A stretch of 64,000 nt of DNA, from the NCBI GenBank assembly GCA_021292165.1, contig CM037876.1:284988521-285052520 (forward strand), given 5' to 3'. Below are positions 21,476-33,111 of this stretch, piece after piece. The notes beneath the pieces are model-generated. The model did no database searches. It saw nothing but the letters and a program-made list of their open reading frames with translations, and had not been told where the DNA came from. Made by a program: the position numbers and the translations under genes. Every line of letters begins with the position of its first letter. Within the stretch, counting starts at the first letter, position 1. Source of the stretch: Shinisaurus crocodilurus. Its lineage: Eukaryota; Chordata; Lepidosauria; Squamata; Shinisauridae.

Positions 21476-22027
21476 TACAAAAGTTATTATAGGAAAAACA
21501 CAAAATCTTATCTATTATAATTATTACATTATTATATTATATATTATTTTATAATATTTTATAAGTGGCTTTTGTAATTTTTTTTAACCTTACTTAAACC
21601 CTTAATTGTTGATATCTGGTGTTTTTCATGGGGGGGCGGCAGTGTCAGTGCTTGCAAGGCAATCTCTTTCTCTTTGTTTTAAAATGGTCAGGATTGGCAC
21701 AAATTCAACAGGTGAAGCTTACCCACCCGCCCACCCCACACCCCCAAACATGGAGCTTCAGAGAGAAGGGGAAGTTTCTTGCATTTCCTTCTGACATTGT
21801 AAACTCACTTGTTAGAGGCACAGAGTCAGCTCCTCTGTTAGGAAATGAAATCTTTGGCAATATAAAGATAGGAATCATGTGATAAATTCCCTCATTCACC
21901 TCTCCTTCCCTCTGTTCAGGCCACCACGTGAAGCCTCCTTTTCAGCAGGTAGAGCATGTGTGCACACACACATCCTCCCAGCGTCTGTCTCTCCATGGAG
22001 CTGCTTGAGCTTAAAAAGAGCTACACT

Positions 22028-22113
22028 TAAAGGGGCCATGCCATGGGCAAAATTGCAGCTAAGCTTGCAGTTTTAGCTTAGCTGCAATTTTGCCCATGGC
22101 ATGGCCCCTTTAA
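22028..22113. repeat. Near-perfect 86-bp palindrome
   Basis: Arms of about 37 bp (TAAAGGGGCCATGCC... and its exact complement) flank a loop of about 11 bases. It is an isolated hairpin MITE or foldback element. Single-stranded it would form a very stable stem. Confidence 0.85.
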
Positions 22114-23230
22114 AGGAGGTTTAAAAAGTTTAAATTTGGGACTTTGCATGACAAAGTGAGAAGCTGGGATGGCTTAAGGGTTTTCATGACAGTCCAGGCA
22201 TTTTCGGGGCAGTTGGAGACTATGTAATAAACATATAATGTTTTAATCATGCATGTTGCTATAAGAAAGGCAAATCCCCCACCGGGACAGGCCTAATCGT
22301 GTAGGTGGGTAAATTTATTTCCAGGCCCCATCAACTGGCAGCCAATTCACAACAGACAATAAAGTACCTGTGGCTGGGGAAGTCAGCAACAGAAATGGCT
22401 GATGCCACACTCAGGGCTCCTTTTTATTTCCTGGAGGCAGACCCAAGAGGAACCTCTCCCATTCAGCTCTGCCTTCTCAGAGGTCCTGCTCCCAGAACAA
22501 GATGAAAGGTACAGCCCTCCTCCTCCTCCTCTTGCACCCCATGCAGGGTGCAACTTGGGAGCCCGAGGAGCAGGGGTCCAGGCATCTCTAATTTTTAATT
22601 CTAAAACAATCATCCTTTGGGGTTTTCTTTTTCTTTTAATTTAATTTTGTAGTCTCAGGACAGGCCTTGTTTTTTTTTCTACCTGTGTTTTCTGAGGCTT
22701 AAGGTTATGGAATTTCTCTCCCCCCAACCCCAAAATGTGGTCTTTAAGTTCATAATGTTTGCTTGTAGCTTTCTCCATTATTTTCAGGACACTAGTTTTT
22801 GCATTTTGTCTTTATTTATGACAAATTATTGCAAATCTTTTGCTGCATTTTCTACATAACCTTTAATCAAGAAATAATGGGTACAGAAAAGATTCAGAGT
22901 TGCAAATAGGTGTGTATTTAATAATACATTCTGTATAAATTTTTAATTATTTTTATTGTATATTGCTTTGATGGCATTTTCTGAAAAGCAGCCCATAACT
23001 TTTAAAAATACATACATACCCCCTTCCCACAAGAAAATTAAAGAAAAGTCATGACAAAAAGTGACTAAAAGAAATGGAAAAACAAAACTCCTTACATCTT
23101 CTCAAACAATGTTCCTAACAAATAAGGGTGCAACTACTTTTGGCCAAGTAAAAATGGAAGAGTTTCTCATATACAGCTGTATAAAAATATTGACAACTGA
23201 AAAGAGGAACATAGTTATTGTTATTGATGG

Positions 23231-23455
23231 TTACTTTTCAGAAGTTTCAGAAGAAGATGCTGAACCGACTGTAGCAAGCGAGGGTTTTGAAGCCACTTTG
23301 TTTCTTTTTAGTTTCCCCTTCAAAATGCTTCCTATCTGAATTTCATACACATGCAGAATAAATGCCACAAAAATAATACCTCCTATTAATACAGCTGTAA
23401 ATGCACTGATAAGATATTGTCCTGGAAAAGCCAATGGAGAATCATCAACATAAAT
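23231..23455 (-). CDS. CATSPERB: CATSPERB-like last exon: membrane helix and tail
   Basis: 225 bp to the TAA stop, acceptor AGATTTATG context (TTTGCAG). It encodes 74 residues: a short extracellular run (VDDSPLAFPG), one strong hydrophobic helix (about residues 13-37, LISAFTAVLIGGIIFVAFIL), then a basic cytoplasmic stretch (KGKLKRNK) and a serine-rich end. One C-terminal membrane helix with a short tail fits CatSper beta-type subunits. The 3' UTR probably runs to about 22.8 kb; a TTTATT (AATAAA on this strand) lies near 22811. A decayed duplicate is at 14283-14473. Confidence 0.85.
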   Translation of the reverse strand: MYVDDSPLAFPGQYLISAFTAVLIGGIIFVAFILHVYEIQIGSILKGKLKRNKVASKPSLATVGSASSSETSEK

Positions 23456-24029
23456 CTGCAAAAGAAAATGTATTATGATAATTCCAGAAGCCCCTTTCCT
23501 TCAAAATTGAATACTAACTTATGATTGGCAGGATACTGGAACTGGTGATAGTGATCGCTGTGTGATGCAAATACAAATGGGGGGAAAGGATCCTGCATAC
23601 TCTGGAAGAACCTTTGCAGTGCAGACTCTCTGAGGTATCAATCCTATGCCATGGTTTCTTGGGAGTAAGTCCCACTGAACTTTACTTACTTATGAACAAA
23701 CATGGATAGTATTGGGCTCCAAATCCTACGAGGTTTGTTGTAGAATATTGCATCATTTTGTACCTCATAAAATAAATTCTTCCTCTAGACAAGTATGTCC
23801 ATTGTTACAGTGCTAAGAAAGTATGGTTCTCTGTGTTAAAGTTGATGTTTTTGCTTAGACAGTAGTACTGGTTTCAAATTTCTATGGGGTGGGCTCACAA
23901 TACTTACGGGGCAGGAGTATTTTAAGAGTTGCTGGGCCTCTTTATAGCCCCAAATACTTTACATCTCCATCATTTCCTGCCAGGGAACAATGAGACTTCT
24001 AAACCAGTCTATGATTCACGAGTAGGAAA

Positions 24030-24760
24030 AAGTTACTCTTTCACACGTCACACTAAGCCACCCTGCGAATAACCAATGGTGGGTTGGTTTTTGCAGAACA
24101 ACCCATGGTGTACCGTGTACCTGACAGATGATCAGGGTCACCATGGGCTGTCCTTCCTTGCCCCCAGTCCTCCAGCTGGTATTCCAAGGGACTTTAAAGC
24201 CACCTTGCCTCTTCTCCCCAGTGCAATCGCGAGCCCTTTTTTTACCTACCATGGTTTCTCCCCCTTTTACCCTTTCTTTTTTGCTTTTCGCAATCTCAGA
24301 GTTGACAGCCAGGTCCAGCCCCTCCAAAGTGCTCAAATGGCACACTGGAGTGGCTGTCACTGGTTCACTACCTTTTAAAAAAAATTAAGCACAAGAAATT
24401 TACACAGGTTTTTTTGTCAATTTAAAAGAAACGTTTATAGTCGGACTGCGCAAGCGCAGAGCTGCACACTTATGGGGAAACCAAATGGGAAGCCTTGGCT
24501 GGGCAATGTCCTGGGAGGTGTCTGCTGTCAAAGTGCAAATAGGTTTATTTTTCACTTTGTGCTCTCTTGACAGCTGTCAAAAGGTGGGTTGTCAAGGGAA
24601 AGCAGAGCCGTGAGTGATCTTTGCTCACAAAAGGGAGTGGTGAGTAGAGCACCCACTCCATGGCGAGATCCTCCAGTTTTTTTGGGTTGGACCGAACTGT
24701 TCTCAGTATCCTCCACCTTTTCCGCCCTTTCCCAAGACTCTAGGTGCTTGGGAAGCAATT
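24030..24760. repeat. Dispersed repeat, inverted relative to the copy at 50140
   Basis: Shares, in opposite orientation, GGCTGTCACTGG, GACATTGC(C/T)CAG and ACTTTGACAGCAG-type runs with 50140-51070, and a terminal ACAACCCA(T/C) motif. Looks like a non-autonomous hAT-like element. Borders not fixed. Confidence 0.5.
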
Positions 24761-25064
24761 TTTACTAAAAATTGCCACCACCCATGCAACAATTATTATT
24801 AACTACTATACCAACACTCTTAGCTACTCTATTGGCTTTGTTTGGGGAACCCTGAAGAAAATCTAGGTTAAATTTGGGGGATTTGGATTCATTTTTCATA
24901 ATGTCCCATTTGCTGCGAGGTAAATACAAACAGTCTTTTGATACATACTTGCTGAAGTAAATGGCTGATGTTTGGGATTTTTAAAAATTATTGTATTCTA
25001 TTTTATGGTTATGTGGTGCTATATTTTAGTATTATTATTTTTTAAAAAAAGCTATTCACTATAC

Positions 25065-25139
25065 CTGAAATTCATCAAATAAGTTACAAAAGGAGACTCC
25101 AGGAATAGTTGATACCCTAAAATGGAAAAGCTCAGATCC
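25065..25139 (-). CDS. CATSPERB: CATSPERB-like exon (small)
   Basis: 75 bp, phase 0 at both ends, acceptor TTTTCAACAG and donor GTATAG. It encodes 25 residues: GSELFHFRVS, TIPGVSFCNLFDEFQ. It joins directly to IYVDDSPLAFPG of the last exon. Confidence 0.8.
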
Positions 25140-25424
25140 CTGTTGAAAAGAAAAATACATTTTTATGAATATATAGTAACATTTATTGTCATTCTAGAAA
25201 CACATTTTAAAAAATTGTACATTTATACACATTTGTGAATTAATGGGATCTGGTTGCTGACAGAAGAAAATGTTTTTGCATTTTTCCTGAATGAAAACTT
25301 ACAAATGACTGACTGAAGGACAATCTAGTGTTTGGTGCAATATGGCCTAGATAAGGGGTGAGGAACTCTTTTTCTGCATTCGCTCAGGAATAATCTGTTG
25401 GAGGCCACATGATAGTGCTGGGCA

Positions 25425-25918
25425 GGGTGACCACACTTGGAATACTGTGTACAGTTCTGGTCACCGCACCTAAAAAAGGATATTGCAGAGTAGGAAAAAG
25501 TGCAGAAGGGGGTAACTAAAATGATCAAGGGCCTGTAGCAACTCCCCTATGAGGAAAGGTTACATCAGCTGGGATCGTTTAGCTTAAAAAAAGAGGTGAG
25601 TAAGGGGAGACATCATAGAGGTGTACAAAATTATGCATGGTGTGGAGAAAGTGGATAGGGAGACATTTTTCTCCCTCTCGCATAATACTAGAACCCAAAG
25701 GGGTCATCCCATGAAGCTGATTGGTGGAAGATTCAGGACAGATAAAAGGAAGTACTTCTTTATACAGTGCATAGTTAAACAGTGGAATTCACTTCCACAA
25801 GGTGTAGTGATGGCCACCTTTGGATGGCTTTAAAAGGGGATTAGACAAATTCATGGAGGAGAAGGCTATCAATGGACCCTAGGTCTGATCCAGCATGGTT
25901 CTTCTTATGTTCTTAAGG
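25425..25918 (+). mobile_element. CR1 LINE 3' fragment
   Basis: Begins near GAATACTGTGTACAGTTCTG and ends GGTCTGATCCAGCATGGTTC plus TTATGTTCTT. Close to the copy at 14640-15292; frames broken. Confidence 0.75.
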
Positions 25919-26222
25919 TGGCGGGTGAGACCAGAGCCCAAAGTGAGCAGGGCCACCCCCTTTTCTCTCTCCCTCCCCCACCCTCTCCCTGCCCACCCAG
26001 TGGACCACCAAGGGAGGGAGAGATCATTTTTACTAGAGTTCTGAACTGCTCTCTCACAGGTTTTTGAAATTAGGCTGAGGGCTGCATGTGCCTGAGGGAT
26101 GCAAGTTGCCCATCCCTGGCCTAAAGGTTGTTGTTCTATTTAAAACAGGCAAAGACTTTTTAACTTAGTAGTCTTGAGTTGTGTTTTATCTTGATGGGTT
26201 CTTAGCTCCAATAATTTTAGTA

Positions 26223-27604
26223 CAGTAATACCTTGGATTACGAGCATAATTCGTTTTGGAGCCATGCTCGTAATCCAAAATACTCGTACATCAAGGCAAG
26301 TTTCCCCATTAAAAATTAATGGGAACTTTGATTATTCGTTCCACAACCATGTAATCACTGCTGTGCCGGCTCCCTGGCAGGGAGCCCCATGGAGGGAGCC
26401 GGCAAAGCAGTGATTAAATGGTTGTGGAATGAATCAGCGGAGTTCCCATTATTTCTAATGGGGAAACTTGCTTTGACGTGCTGGCTCCTGGCTGCGCCTC
26501 GCCGCGCCTCCACTCGCTCTGCCAGGAGTGGCCAGGAGGCGGGGGCTTCCATCGAGGCGAGGCATCGAGGGTTGGAATTTCAGGACAAAAATGGGAGAGG
26601 GGAAGCGTAATTCCCCCCCTCCCAAATCACCACAGTCCCACTCTGAATGGGGACTGATGCGCTGGCCGAGCGAGTGACCAGGAGGCGGGGGCTTCTATCG
26701 AGGCGTGGCACGGCCAGCTGAGTGGCCAGGAGGTGGGGGCTTCCCTCGAGGCAAAGCACCTTGCTGGCTGCCATGCCGTTCCCGCTGCTCCCTACCTCTG
26801 TAAGCAGCGGCTCGCCTCTCCGCGGCGAGTCGCCCGCGCCCCCGGCATCACATCCGGTCCCGTCGCGTCACATCCGGCAAAGCGGCAGCGCGAGGCACCT
26901 CCATTTGGCTCCCTGACAGGGAGCCTGCAAAGCTTTGCAGGCTCCTTGTCAGGGAGCTGAATGGAGGCGTCTGCCTGCGCCTTGCACTGCCGCTTTGCCG
27001 GCTACTTGGGAGCCGGCAAAGCAGCAGCGCGAGGCACCTCCATTCGGCTCCCTAACAGGGAGCCTGCAAAGCTTTGCAGGCTCCTTGTCAGGGAGCCGAA
27101 TGGAGGTGTGGCGCAGCCTCTCGCTCTGCGTGTGCCTCGCGCTGCCGCTTTGCCGGCTCCCAGGCAGGAAGCAGGCAAAGCGGCAGCGCAAGGCGCAGGC
27201 AGAGCTAGCGGCAGCGCGAGGCACCGCAGAGCGAGCGACGCGGCTCCGTCGCCTCACCTCTACAGGGTGCTTTGCTGGCTCCCGGGCAGGGAGCCAGCGC
27301 AGCGGAGCAAGGCGCCGCCAGAGGGGCGCGAGGCACCCACACAGCAAGCGGCCTCGCCTCCATGGGGCTCCCAGGCAGGGAGCCAATGCAGCAGCGCGAG
27401 GCGCCCGCACAGTGAGCAGCTGCGCCTCGCCTCCATGGGGCTCCCTCCCGGCTAGGCAAAGCCGGGGAGCTGGCACGTAGCAGGCACAGCGTGTGACTCG
27501 TGTTGCGAGACACGCTCGTCTTCCAAATCTAAATAAATGATAAAATTTTGCTCATTTTACGAGAAGCTCGTATACCAAGTTACTCGTAATCCAAGATACT
27601 ACTG
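26223..27604. mobile_element. pogo/Tigger-like non-autonomous element with GC-rich hairpins
   Basis: Flanked by TA on both sides (26221-26222, 27605-27606). The ends CAGTA(A/G)TA(C/T)CTTGG and ATTACGAG are inverted. Inside, 26300-26475 folds back on itself (CCCATT..., GGTTGTGGAA..., GGCTCCCTGGCAG). From about 26870 to 27480 there are repeated inverted blocks of GGCTCCCTG(A/T)CAGGGAGC with CAAAGCTTTG centres. Long open frames in this GC-rich part appear on several frames of both strands and are not genes. Confidence 0.7.
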
Positions 27605-28119
27605 TATTTTTGAGCAATATATTTATTATTTACTGGAGTTTAATAATTTTATGGATTTTTGTTGTAGTGATCATATTGGGTTTTAACATATAATCCACCT
27701 TGAGAGAGTTGTACTCTTAGAAGCAGCCTAAAATATTTCTAAATAAAGAAAAATAAAATACACAAGATGGTGCTTGGCAGGCAAGCCAGTGGGGGGATTA
27801 TGATTGGCAAACAAGCATGTGGGGAGCAAAGGTTTAAGCCTTCCCTCCCCAGATGGAAATTTGGTAACACCTCCTCCCTCTGCACAGCATATAGCAGTAG
27901 GAAGAAAACTCCCACTTGTGCCAATAGGAGTTTTTCTTAATCCTAATTGCTGTATGGGTGGTGGCAATTATTACCGAAATTGTGGGTGGGAAGGGAAGGA
28001 TTAACACCCCACCCACCCCATGTGTTGTGGTGTCAATCACAATTCCCTCTGTCCAACAGCACCTGGTAATTAATTTTTAAAATCCACAAAGTGATTTCTA
28101 ATCACATTGTTAATGTAAG
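27605..28119. other. Intronic DNA without recognised element
   Basis: AT-rich with a CACC-rich stretch at about 27990-28020. No gene or repeat family recognised. Confidence 0.4.
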
Positions 28120-28959
28120 ATCAGGTTGCTTACGTGTAACTGTGGTTCTTCAAGTGGTCATCTGTGCATTCACACATATGGGCTCTGTGCCTGCACAGAG
28201 CCTGTTTCAGGAAGCTTCCATAGCTGAGGATTTTAGGCAGTTATGAAAAAACATAGTCCAATGGACTATGATGTCTGCTACGAGGTCACCACAATGGCGG
28301 TTGAAAGAGAACTGAGGAAATGGGCGGGAACCCGCTAGGAAGAAGCTATGACAGTGGGGGAGGGGTTCCCACCAAAATTCCTCAGCTATAGAAGTTTCCG
28401 AAACGAGGCTTCACGCAGGCGCAGTGCCCATATGTGTGATGCACAGAGATGACAAAGAAGAACCCCTTCCCCACCGTCCTACTGTGCACGCGACTGGTGG
28501 GTTCCTGCCTATTCCCTCAGTTCACTGAGACTGCCTATTGTGGCCTCAGAACTGAGAGGATTCTCAGTATCGAGATCGGTATCGAGATAGATAGCGATAC
28601 CAGCAGCATTCCATTCATTGAGTCCCTTCAAAATGACCGTGACACCAAAGTGGGGACAGAGGGTGGGTTGTGTGAATGCACAGATGACCACTTGAAGAAC
28701 CACAGTTACAGGTAAGCAACCTGCCTTCTTCTTCGTGGTCTCTTTGCATAACACATATGGGTGGTGTCATCATCAGTGCATCAGAGATGGCAAGACTGCT
28801 GTTCCGAATGTGCAGTCTGCACGGGCCCGAACATCCAACTAGTAGTGTCAAATGAAGGTGGACAGGGTTGGCCAGGTGGCTGCCCTGCACGGATAAGGCT
28901 ACAGAACACCCCTGCCAAATGCGATCAACGTCGAGACCCCTCTGGTAGAATGGGCTCAG

Positions 28960-29760
28960 ATTCCTCATTTGAGCTCCAGTCTGGTAAGTTCATAGGCAAG
29001 TCAAATAGTCTGCACCACCCACTTAACAAAGCACTGGGTGGAGACTGGGAAACCTTTGTTCCAATTGGCATAGCAGAGGAACAGTTGCTTGGACTGACAG
29101 TAAGATTCGGTCCTCACCTTTTAGAACACCAAAGCCCATACCAAAGTCCAGGGTATGGAGGGCACGTTCTATTGGGGTCAAGAAGAATGCTGGCAAAATC
29201 ATGTGCTGTCTGAGATGGGAGTCAGAGACTACCTTCAGGAGGAAGGAGATGTCCGGACGGACAGAGGTTTTTCTCTGTGAAAAACCAAATATGGATTGTC
29301 CGCCCATAAGGCGGACAGCTCACTGGAATGGTGGGCTGACATGATTGCCACCAGGAAGGCAACTTTCCAGGTCAACAGCTGAAGGTCCACCGAGGCCAGT
29401 GGTTCGATGGGCTTGGCCGTCAGTGCCTTTAAGACCACTGCTAGGCTCCAAGTTGGAACGATCGACCTCACTGGAGGAATCAGATTCCGTGCTCCTTTCA
29501 GGAATTGTCTGACCAATGGCTATACGAAGACAGAAGTTCCAGCGACTGGACGATGGTGGGCGAAAATCGCAGCAAGATACACCTTGATGGAGGAAAGTTT
29601 GAGATCTCACTGCATCAGACTATGGAGATACTCCAGGATATCTCACAGGAAGAGGGGTACAAGCCTTTGGGCTTAACAAAGGAGGAGAAGCTTACATACG
29701 AGCGGTGGGGAGAAGGTTTCCTTGCTGCATCGAGGACTGCCTGGATGTGAGGAGAAAATG
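28960..29760 (-). pseudogene. Tyrosine recombinase of DIRS-A (broken)
   Basis: Several frames carry recombinase pieces: AVLDAARKPSPHRSY, then VRQFLKGARNLIPPVR, LKALTAKPIEPLASVDL and RPDISFLLKVVSDSHL, in the order seen in DIRS-C. The first catalytic arginine position is damaged (SAHHSSELS instead of SARRVGEL). The C-terminal H-x-x-R part is only weakly seen. Not functional. Confidence 0.7.
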
Positions 29761-29775
29761 GATCCACCTGTGCTG

Positions 29776-31557
29776 CTACCAGAGCCGCCATGTTGTAAGC
29801 TGAAGGGTCAGAAGGTCCGGGTGTCGGATCCGACTGTGGTCTTGAGAAAAAAGCGTCGGTATCAAAGGAAGGTGGAGGTATTCCCCACCGCAGCAGTGAA
29901 GCAGTGGAGCAAACCAGGGTTGACGTGGCCACCATGGGGCAAGCAGAATGCAGTTGGTGCCATCTGCTTGAATCCTGGCAAAGATCCTGGTAAGCAGTGG
30001 AAACGGTGGATACAGGTAGAAGAAGCTCTGTATCCAGTGGTGCAGGAATGCGTCGCCCATGGAGCCTTGAGCCAGGCCTGCTCTGCTGCAATATTGGGGG
30101 CATGCCATGTTCGTTTCGGAAGCGAACAGGTTGACCTCCGGAGTGCCACTGCCACACCAATCAAAGATCCTTTCTCGAATGGTCGAATCGAGTTGCCACT
30201 CGTGGGACTGGAGGGCTGTCTGACTGAGGGCATCCGCCAGAATGTTATCCTTGCCTGCAATATGGATGGCAGACAGGATGATACATCTGTGGAGAGTCCA
30301 GCAGAAGAGACGAAGAGTCAAGGCAGTCAGCTTCGACAACCTCATCCCTCCTTGCTTGTTGATATACGCCACTGCAGTAGTATTGTCCGTCACCACCTGA
30401 ACATTCTGTGTGAAGAGGTCCCTCTCTAATGCCCGCTGGGGTGGGCGAACTTCCTTCCACCCAACTCACCTGGTGCTCACCGAGCACCCCCGCTGCGCGA
30501 TCCATCCCGCAGCGCTTGGCAGACTTCCAGGTCCCCAGCGCGTCACTTCTGGGTCCCCTGCGCTGTGTTTTTTACATAAAAAACAAGGTAAACTACCTTA
30601 AAATGGCCGCAATTTGGTTACCTTGGTTTTTATGTAAAAAATGCAGTGCCGAGAACCCAGAAGAGAAGCGTTCGGGACCTGGAAAGTCCTTTCCCCGGCT
30701 CCTGTCGCAGAGAGTTGTGCTGAACCAGGGAAAGGTAAGTCACACGGAGCTTGGCGGGTCAAGCGGGGTGAGTTCGCCCCGCTTCCACCCCCCGATCGAG
30801 TTCTGTGCACATCCCTAATTATTGCCCGCAGTGCATTGAAAATGGCTAAGAGCTCCAAGTAGTTTATGTGGAGGGAGCTCTCGCAACGTGTCCATTGGCC
30901 CTGTACCATTGTGTCCCAGCAGTGTGCTCGTGCTCCCCAACCAAGGAGGGAGGCATCTGTCATGAGAACTCTTGTATGTGGGGGTCTGAAGAAGGGCAGT
31001 CCATCCTCCAGATGAGATCTCACTCTCCATCATAGAAGAGAACGTTGGATGTTGGGACGGAGAAATAGGTAAGTACAATGGGCATCTTGCTCGGGATCGA
31101 AGCAACGGATGAGCCACTTCTGCAAAATCCTCATCCGGAGGCATGTGAAGGCCACTGTTGACACAGTGAGACTGAGGAGTCTCTGGATGGTGTGCACCTT
31201 TGTTCTCCATTCTCCATACAGTCTCGTCTCCAATTTGGTGATGGCAAGAACTCGTTCTTGAGAAAGGAAAGCCTGGCTGGAATGGGCATCAAGAACCGCC
31301 CCGATGAATTTGATCGTCTGTGTTGGGCGAATAACCGATTTCTCTTGGTTGATGTAGTGGCCCAGGTCGTCCAGAAGAGTCAGCCTCTTTCCCAATGCTT
31401 CATGGAGGGCAGAGCTAGAAGAGTCCACAAGCAGCCAGTCGTCCAGGTATGAGAAGATCTGCACGCCCTGAGTACGGAGGTAGGCACAGACGATAGCGAC
31501 ACATTTGGTAAAGACTTTCGGTGCAGTGGAGACCACGAAGGGTAGTACCTGGAAGTG
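29776..31557 (-). pseudogene. Reverse transcriptase/RNase H of DIRS-A (broken)
   Basis: RT fragment at 31030-31557 with VFTKCVAIVCAYLR, the catalytic FSYLDDWLL and FIGAVLDAHSSQAF. RNase H starts at about 31000 (LMTDASLLGWG, HINYLELLAIFNALRA) and is split by a MITE, resuming at 30396 (VVTDNTTAVAYINKQGG). A linker domain follows (VNLFASETNMACPQYCSR). Stops, frame breaks and loss of the 5' half make it inactive. Confidence 0.8.
30437..30825. mobile_element. GC-rich foldback MITE inside DIRS-A
   Basis: Ends in CACATCCCTA. A central inverted repeat about TACCTTAAAATGGCCGCAATTTGG, with flanking TTTTTACATAAAAAA/TTTTTATGTAAAAAA arms, gives a long hairpin. The host RNase H reading is duplicated at the edges (GCGGGCA on both sides), the mark of insertion. 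It is related in layout to 45590-46003. Confidence 0.65.
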
Positions 31558-32641
31558 GTAGCACCATCTCCGCGTCTGAATCTGACTCCTGCCGGGCCGG
31601 GGTACTCCCACGGGTCATTCCAGAGGGTCCTGCCAGCTCCTCAGCTGCCTGGTCGGCCCCATCCTGTATGGCAGTCTCTGAACTCTAATCCTGAGGAATG
31701 TCCAGGGAACTGGGTTTATAGGCAGGGGAGCAATCCTTGCAACAGCTGCTCACAAATTACTTCGAGCATGTCGGCCTTGGATGAGCTGGCTCACTAATCA
31801 CCTCGAGCATCTCTCGAGCCTCTTCTCTCCCGTCCACTACAAATTCGGACCCAAGTGAGTCACGAACAGCAAGATCTTTTGTGTTTGCTTTTGTGTTTCT
31901 TAATTGACTTAATTGACTTAATTACTAACTCTGAGTCTGAGGAAAACCCTCACTGCACTTATGCTAATTGCTAAATTCCTTGCTAAATTCCTTGCTAAAT
32001 TCCTAACACCTGATGATTTGAAAAGCAACTACAGCTGCATCTCTGGCTGGCTATACATTCAATCTACATTCCTACTTAGAAAAAGTATTTTGTTGTTATG
32101 TGGCAATTGCAATTCTTTGCTGTGCATACCTTTTTATACCTTTGTTTTTTACAGAGCAATTTTTAATAAACGTAGGTGGTATAATTTATGATTTTAAGGT
32201 AACCTTTCTGCCATATGCATTGCTAACTAAGTTGGTTCTTTCTTTGTCCTTCAGGCTCCAGCCAGATTGCTGGTTATGCATTGCTCACTAAGTTGGTTCT
32301 TTCTTTGTCCTTCAGGCTCCAGCCAGACTGCTGGTGTTTTTTGCATTTCAATAAGCCATCTCAAATTCAATATGCATAGCCAGACTGCTTCTCAAAGGTA
32401 AAACCTGTTTAACAGCTCTGGCTCACAGATCTCTGTATGGGTGACGAACTACTTTTAAGTTCACAAGAATCGTTAATGGGGGACTACGAACTGCTGTTAA
32501 CATCACAAGAATTTAATTATGCTGAGTGATAAAGCGAGCAGCGCTTACTCGAGAAAAAAAAAACTCGCGATTTTTGTAGCACATCCCTACGGTGAGTCAC
32601 ACTCGTCCTCAGAGGAAGTCTCCTGGAGGGGGGTCATGACA
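31558..32641 (-). repeat. Truncated LTR in DIRS-A, itself split by another insert
   Basis: 31558-31716 and about 32588-32641 match the solo LTR at 33337-34001 (for example CACCATCTCCGCGTCTGAAT, and GGAGGGGGGTCATGACA at its end). The interior 31717-32587 is unrelated to the LTR, ends in CACATCCCTA like the hAT MITEs, and contains a 60-bp unit repeated twice at 32215-32335. The LTR's other half was lost together with DIRS-A gag and the start of RT. Confidence 0.6.
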
Positions 32642-33010
32642 TCAGCTGTGGATGGAAGCTTCCCAAAACAGGCTCCACACAGGCAGGCACAGAGCCCACG
32701 TGTGATGCACAGAGACCACAAAGAAGAACATGTAGTTAGACACAAATCACATGGTTGTGTGGACAATCATATCAAAAAGGGAGCAACCTCACTGTGATGC
32801 TGGCCTCCAGCAGAGTGACTTGCCTTGTTCCTTTGTACAGGCAAGAAAGAAACAAGGCAAACTGAAGCCAACTTTTACACAAGGGGTAAAAAATGCATAA
32901 TCAAATTCCCCATACCAAAAAAAATATCTGCACATAGAAAACTAAATATCAGAGGGGAAGACTCTACCTAACCTGCTATGCTAGATTTCTTATATGTAGG
33001 CAAAACTTAC

Positions 33011-33111
33011 AGTTATGGTTATAGTCAGGTCATCTGGATTATATAGCTCGGTTTTGAGTTTAGACTCCAAATATTTTTTCATTTTTAATGTACTTGATGT
33101 TAAATTGGTAC
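33011..33111 (-). CDS. CATSPERB: CATSPERB-like exon lying between two DIRS elements
   Basis: 101 bp, entering in phase 1 (acceptor TACTTTTCAG) and leaving in phase 0 (donor GTAAGT). With the G carried from the previous exon it reads GTNLTSSTLKMKKYLESKL and KTELYNPDDLTITIT. The frame is open further upstream into DIRS-B sequence, but the phase only fits the acceptor used here. DIRS-A ends about 280 bp downstream of it and DIRS-B starts about 120 bp upstream, so little native intron remains. Confidence 0.8.

Larger units (their letters stand above)
28120..32730 (-). mobile_element. DIRS retrotransposon A (decayed, internal deletion)
   Basis: The left end (CAGGTTGCTTACGTGTAAC) and right end (AGAGACCACAAAGAAGAAC) match the ends of DIRS-C. 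An internal complementary region lies at about 28660-28760. Decayed tyrosine recombinase and RT/RNase H remain on the minus strand; gag and the first half of RT are gone. A GC-rich MITE sits in the RNase H (30437) and LTR sequence joins RT at 31558. It lies in the intron between the exons at 25 kb and 33 kb, in the gene's orientation. Confidence 0.8.

Noticed and set aside
26935..27480. Long overlapping open frames on both strands rich in Ala, Arg, Gly and Ser
   Set aside because: They appear together in several frames of a GC-rich, inverted-repeat stretch inside a Tigger-like element. Few stop codons are expected there by composition, and no domain is recognisable.
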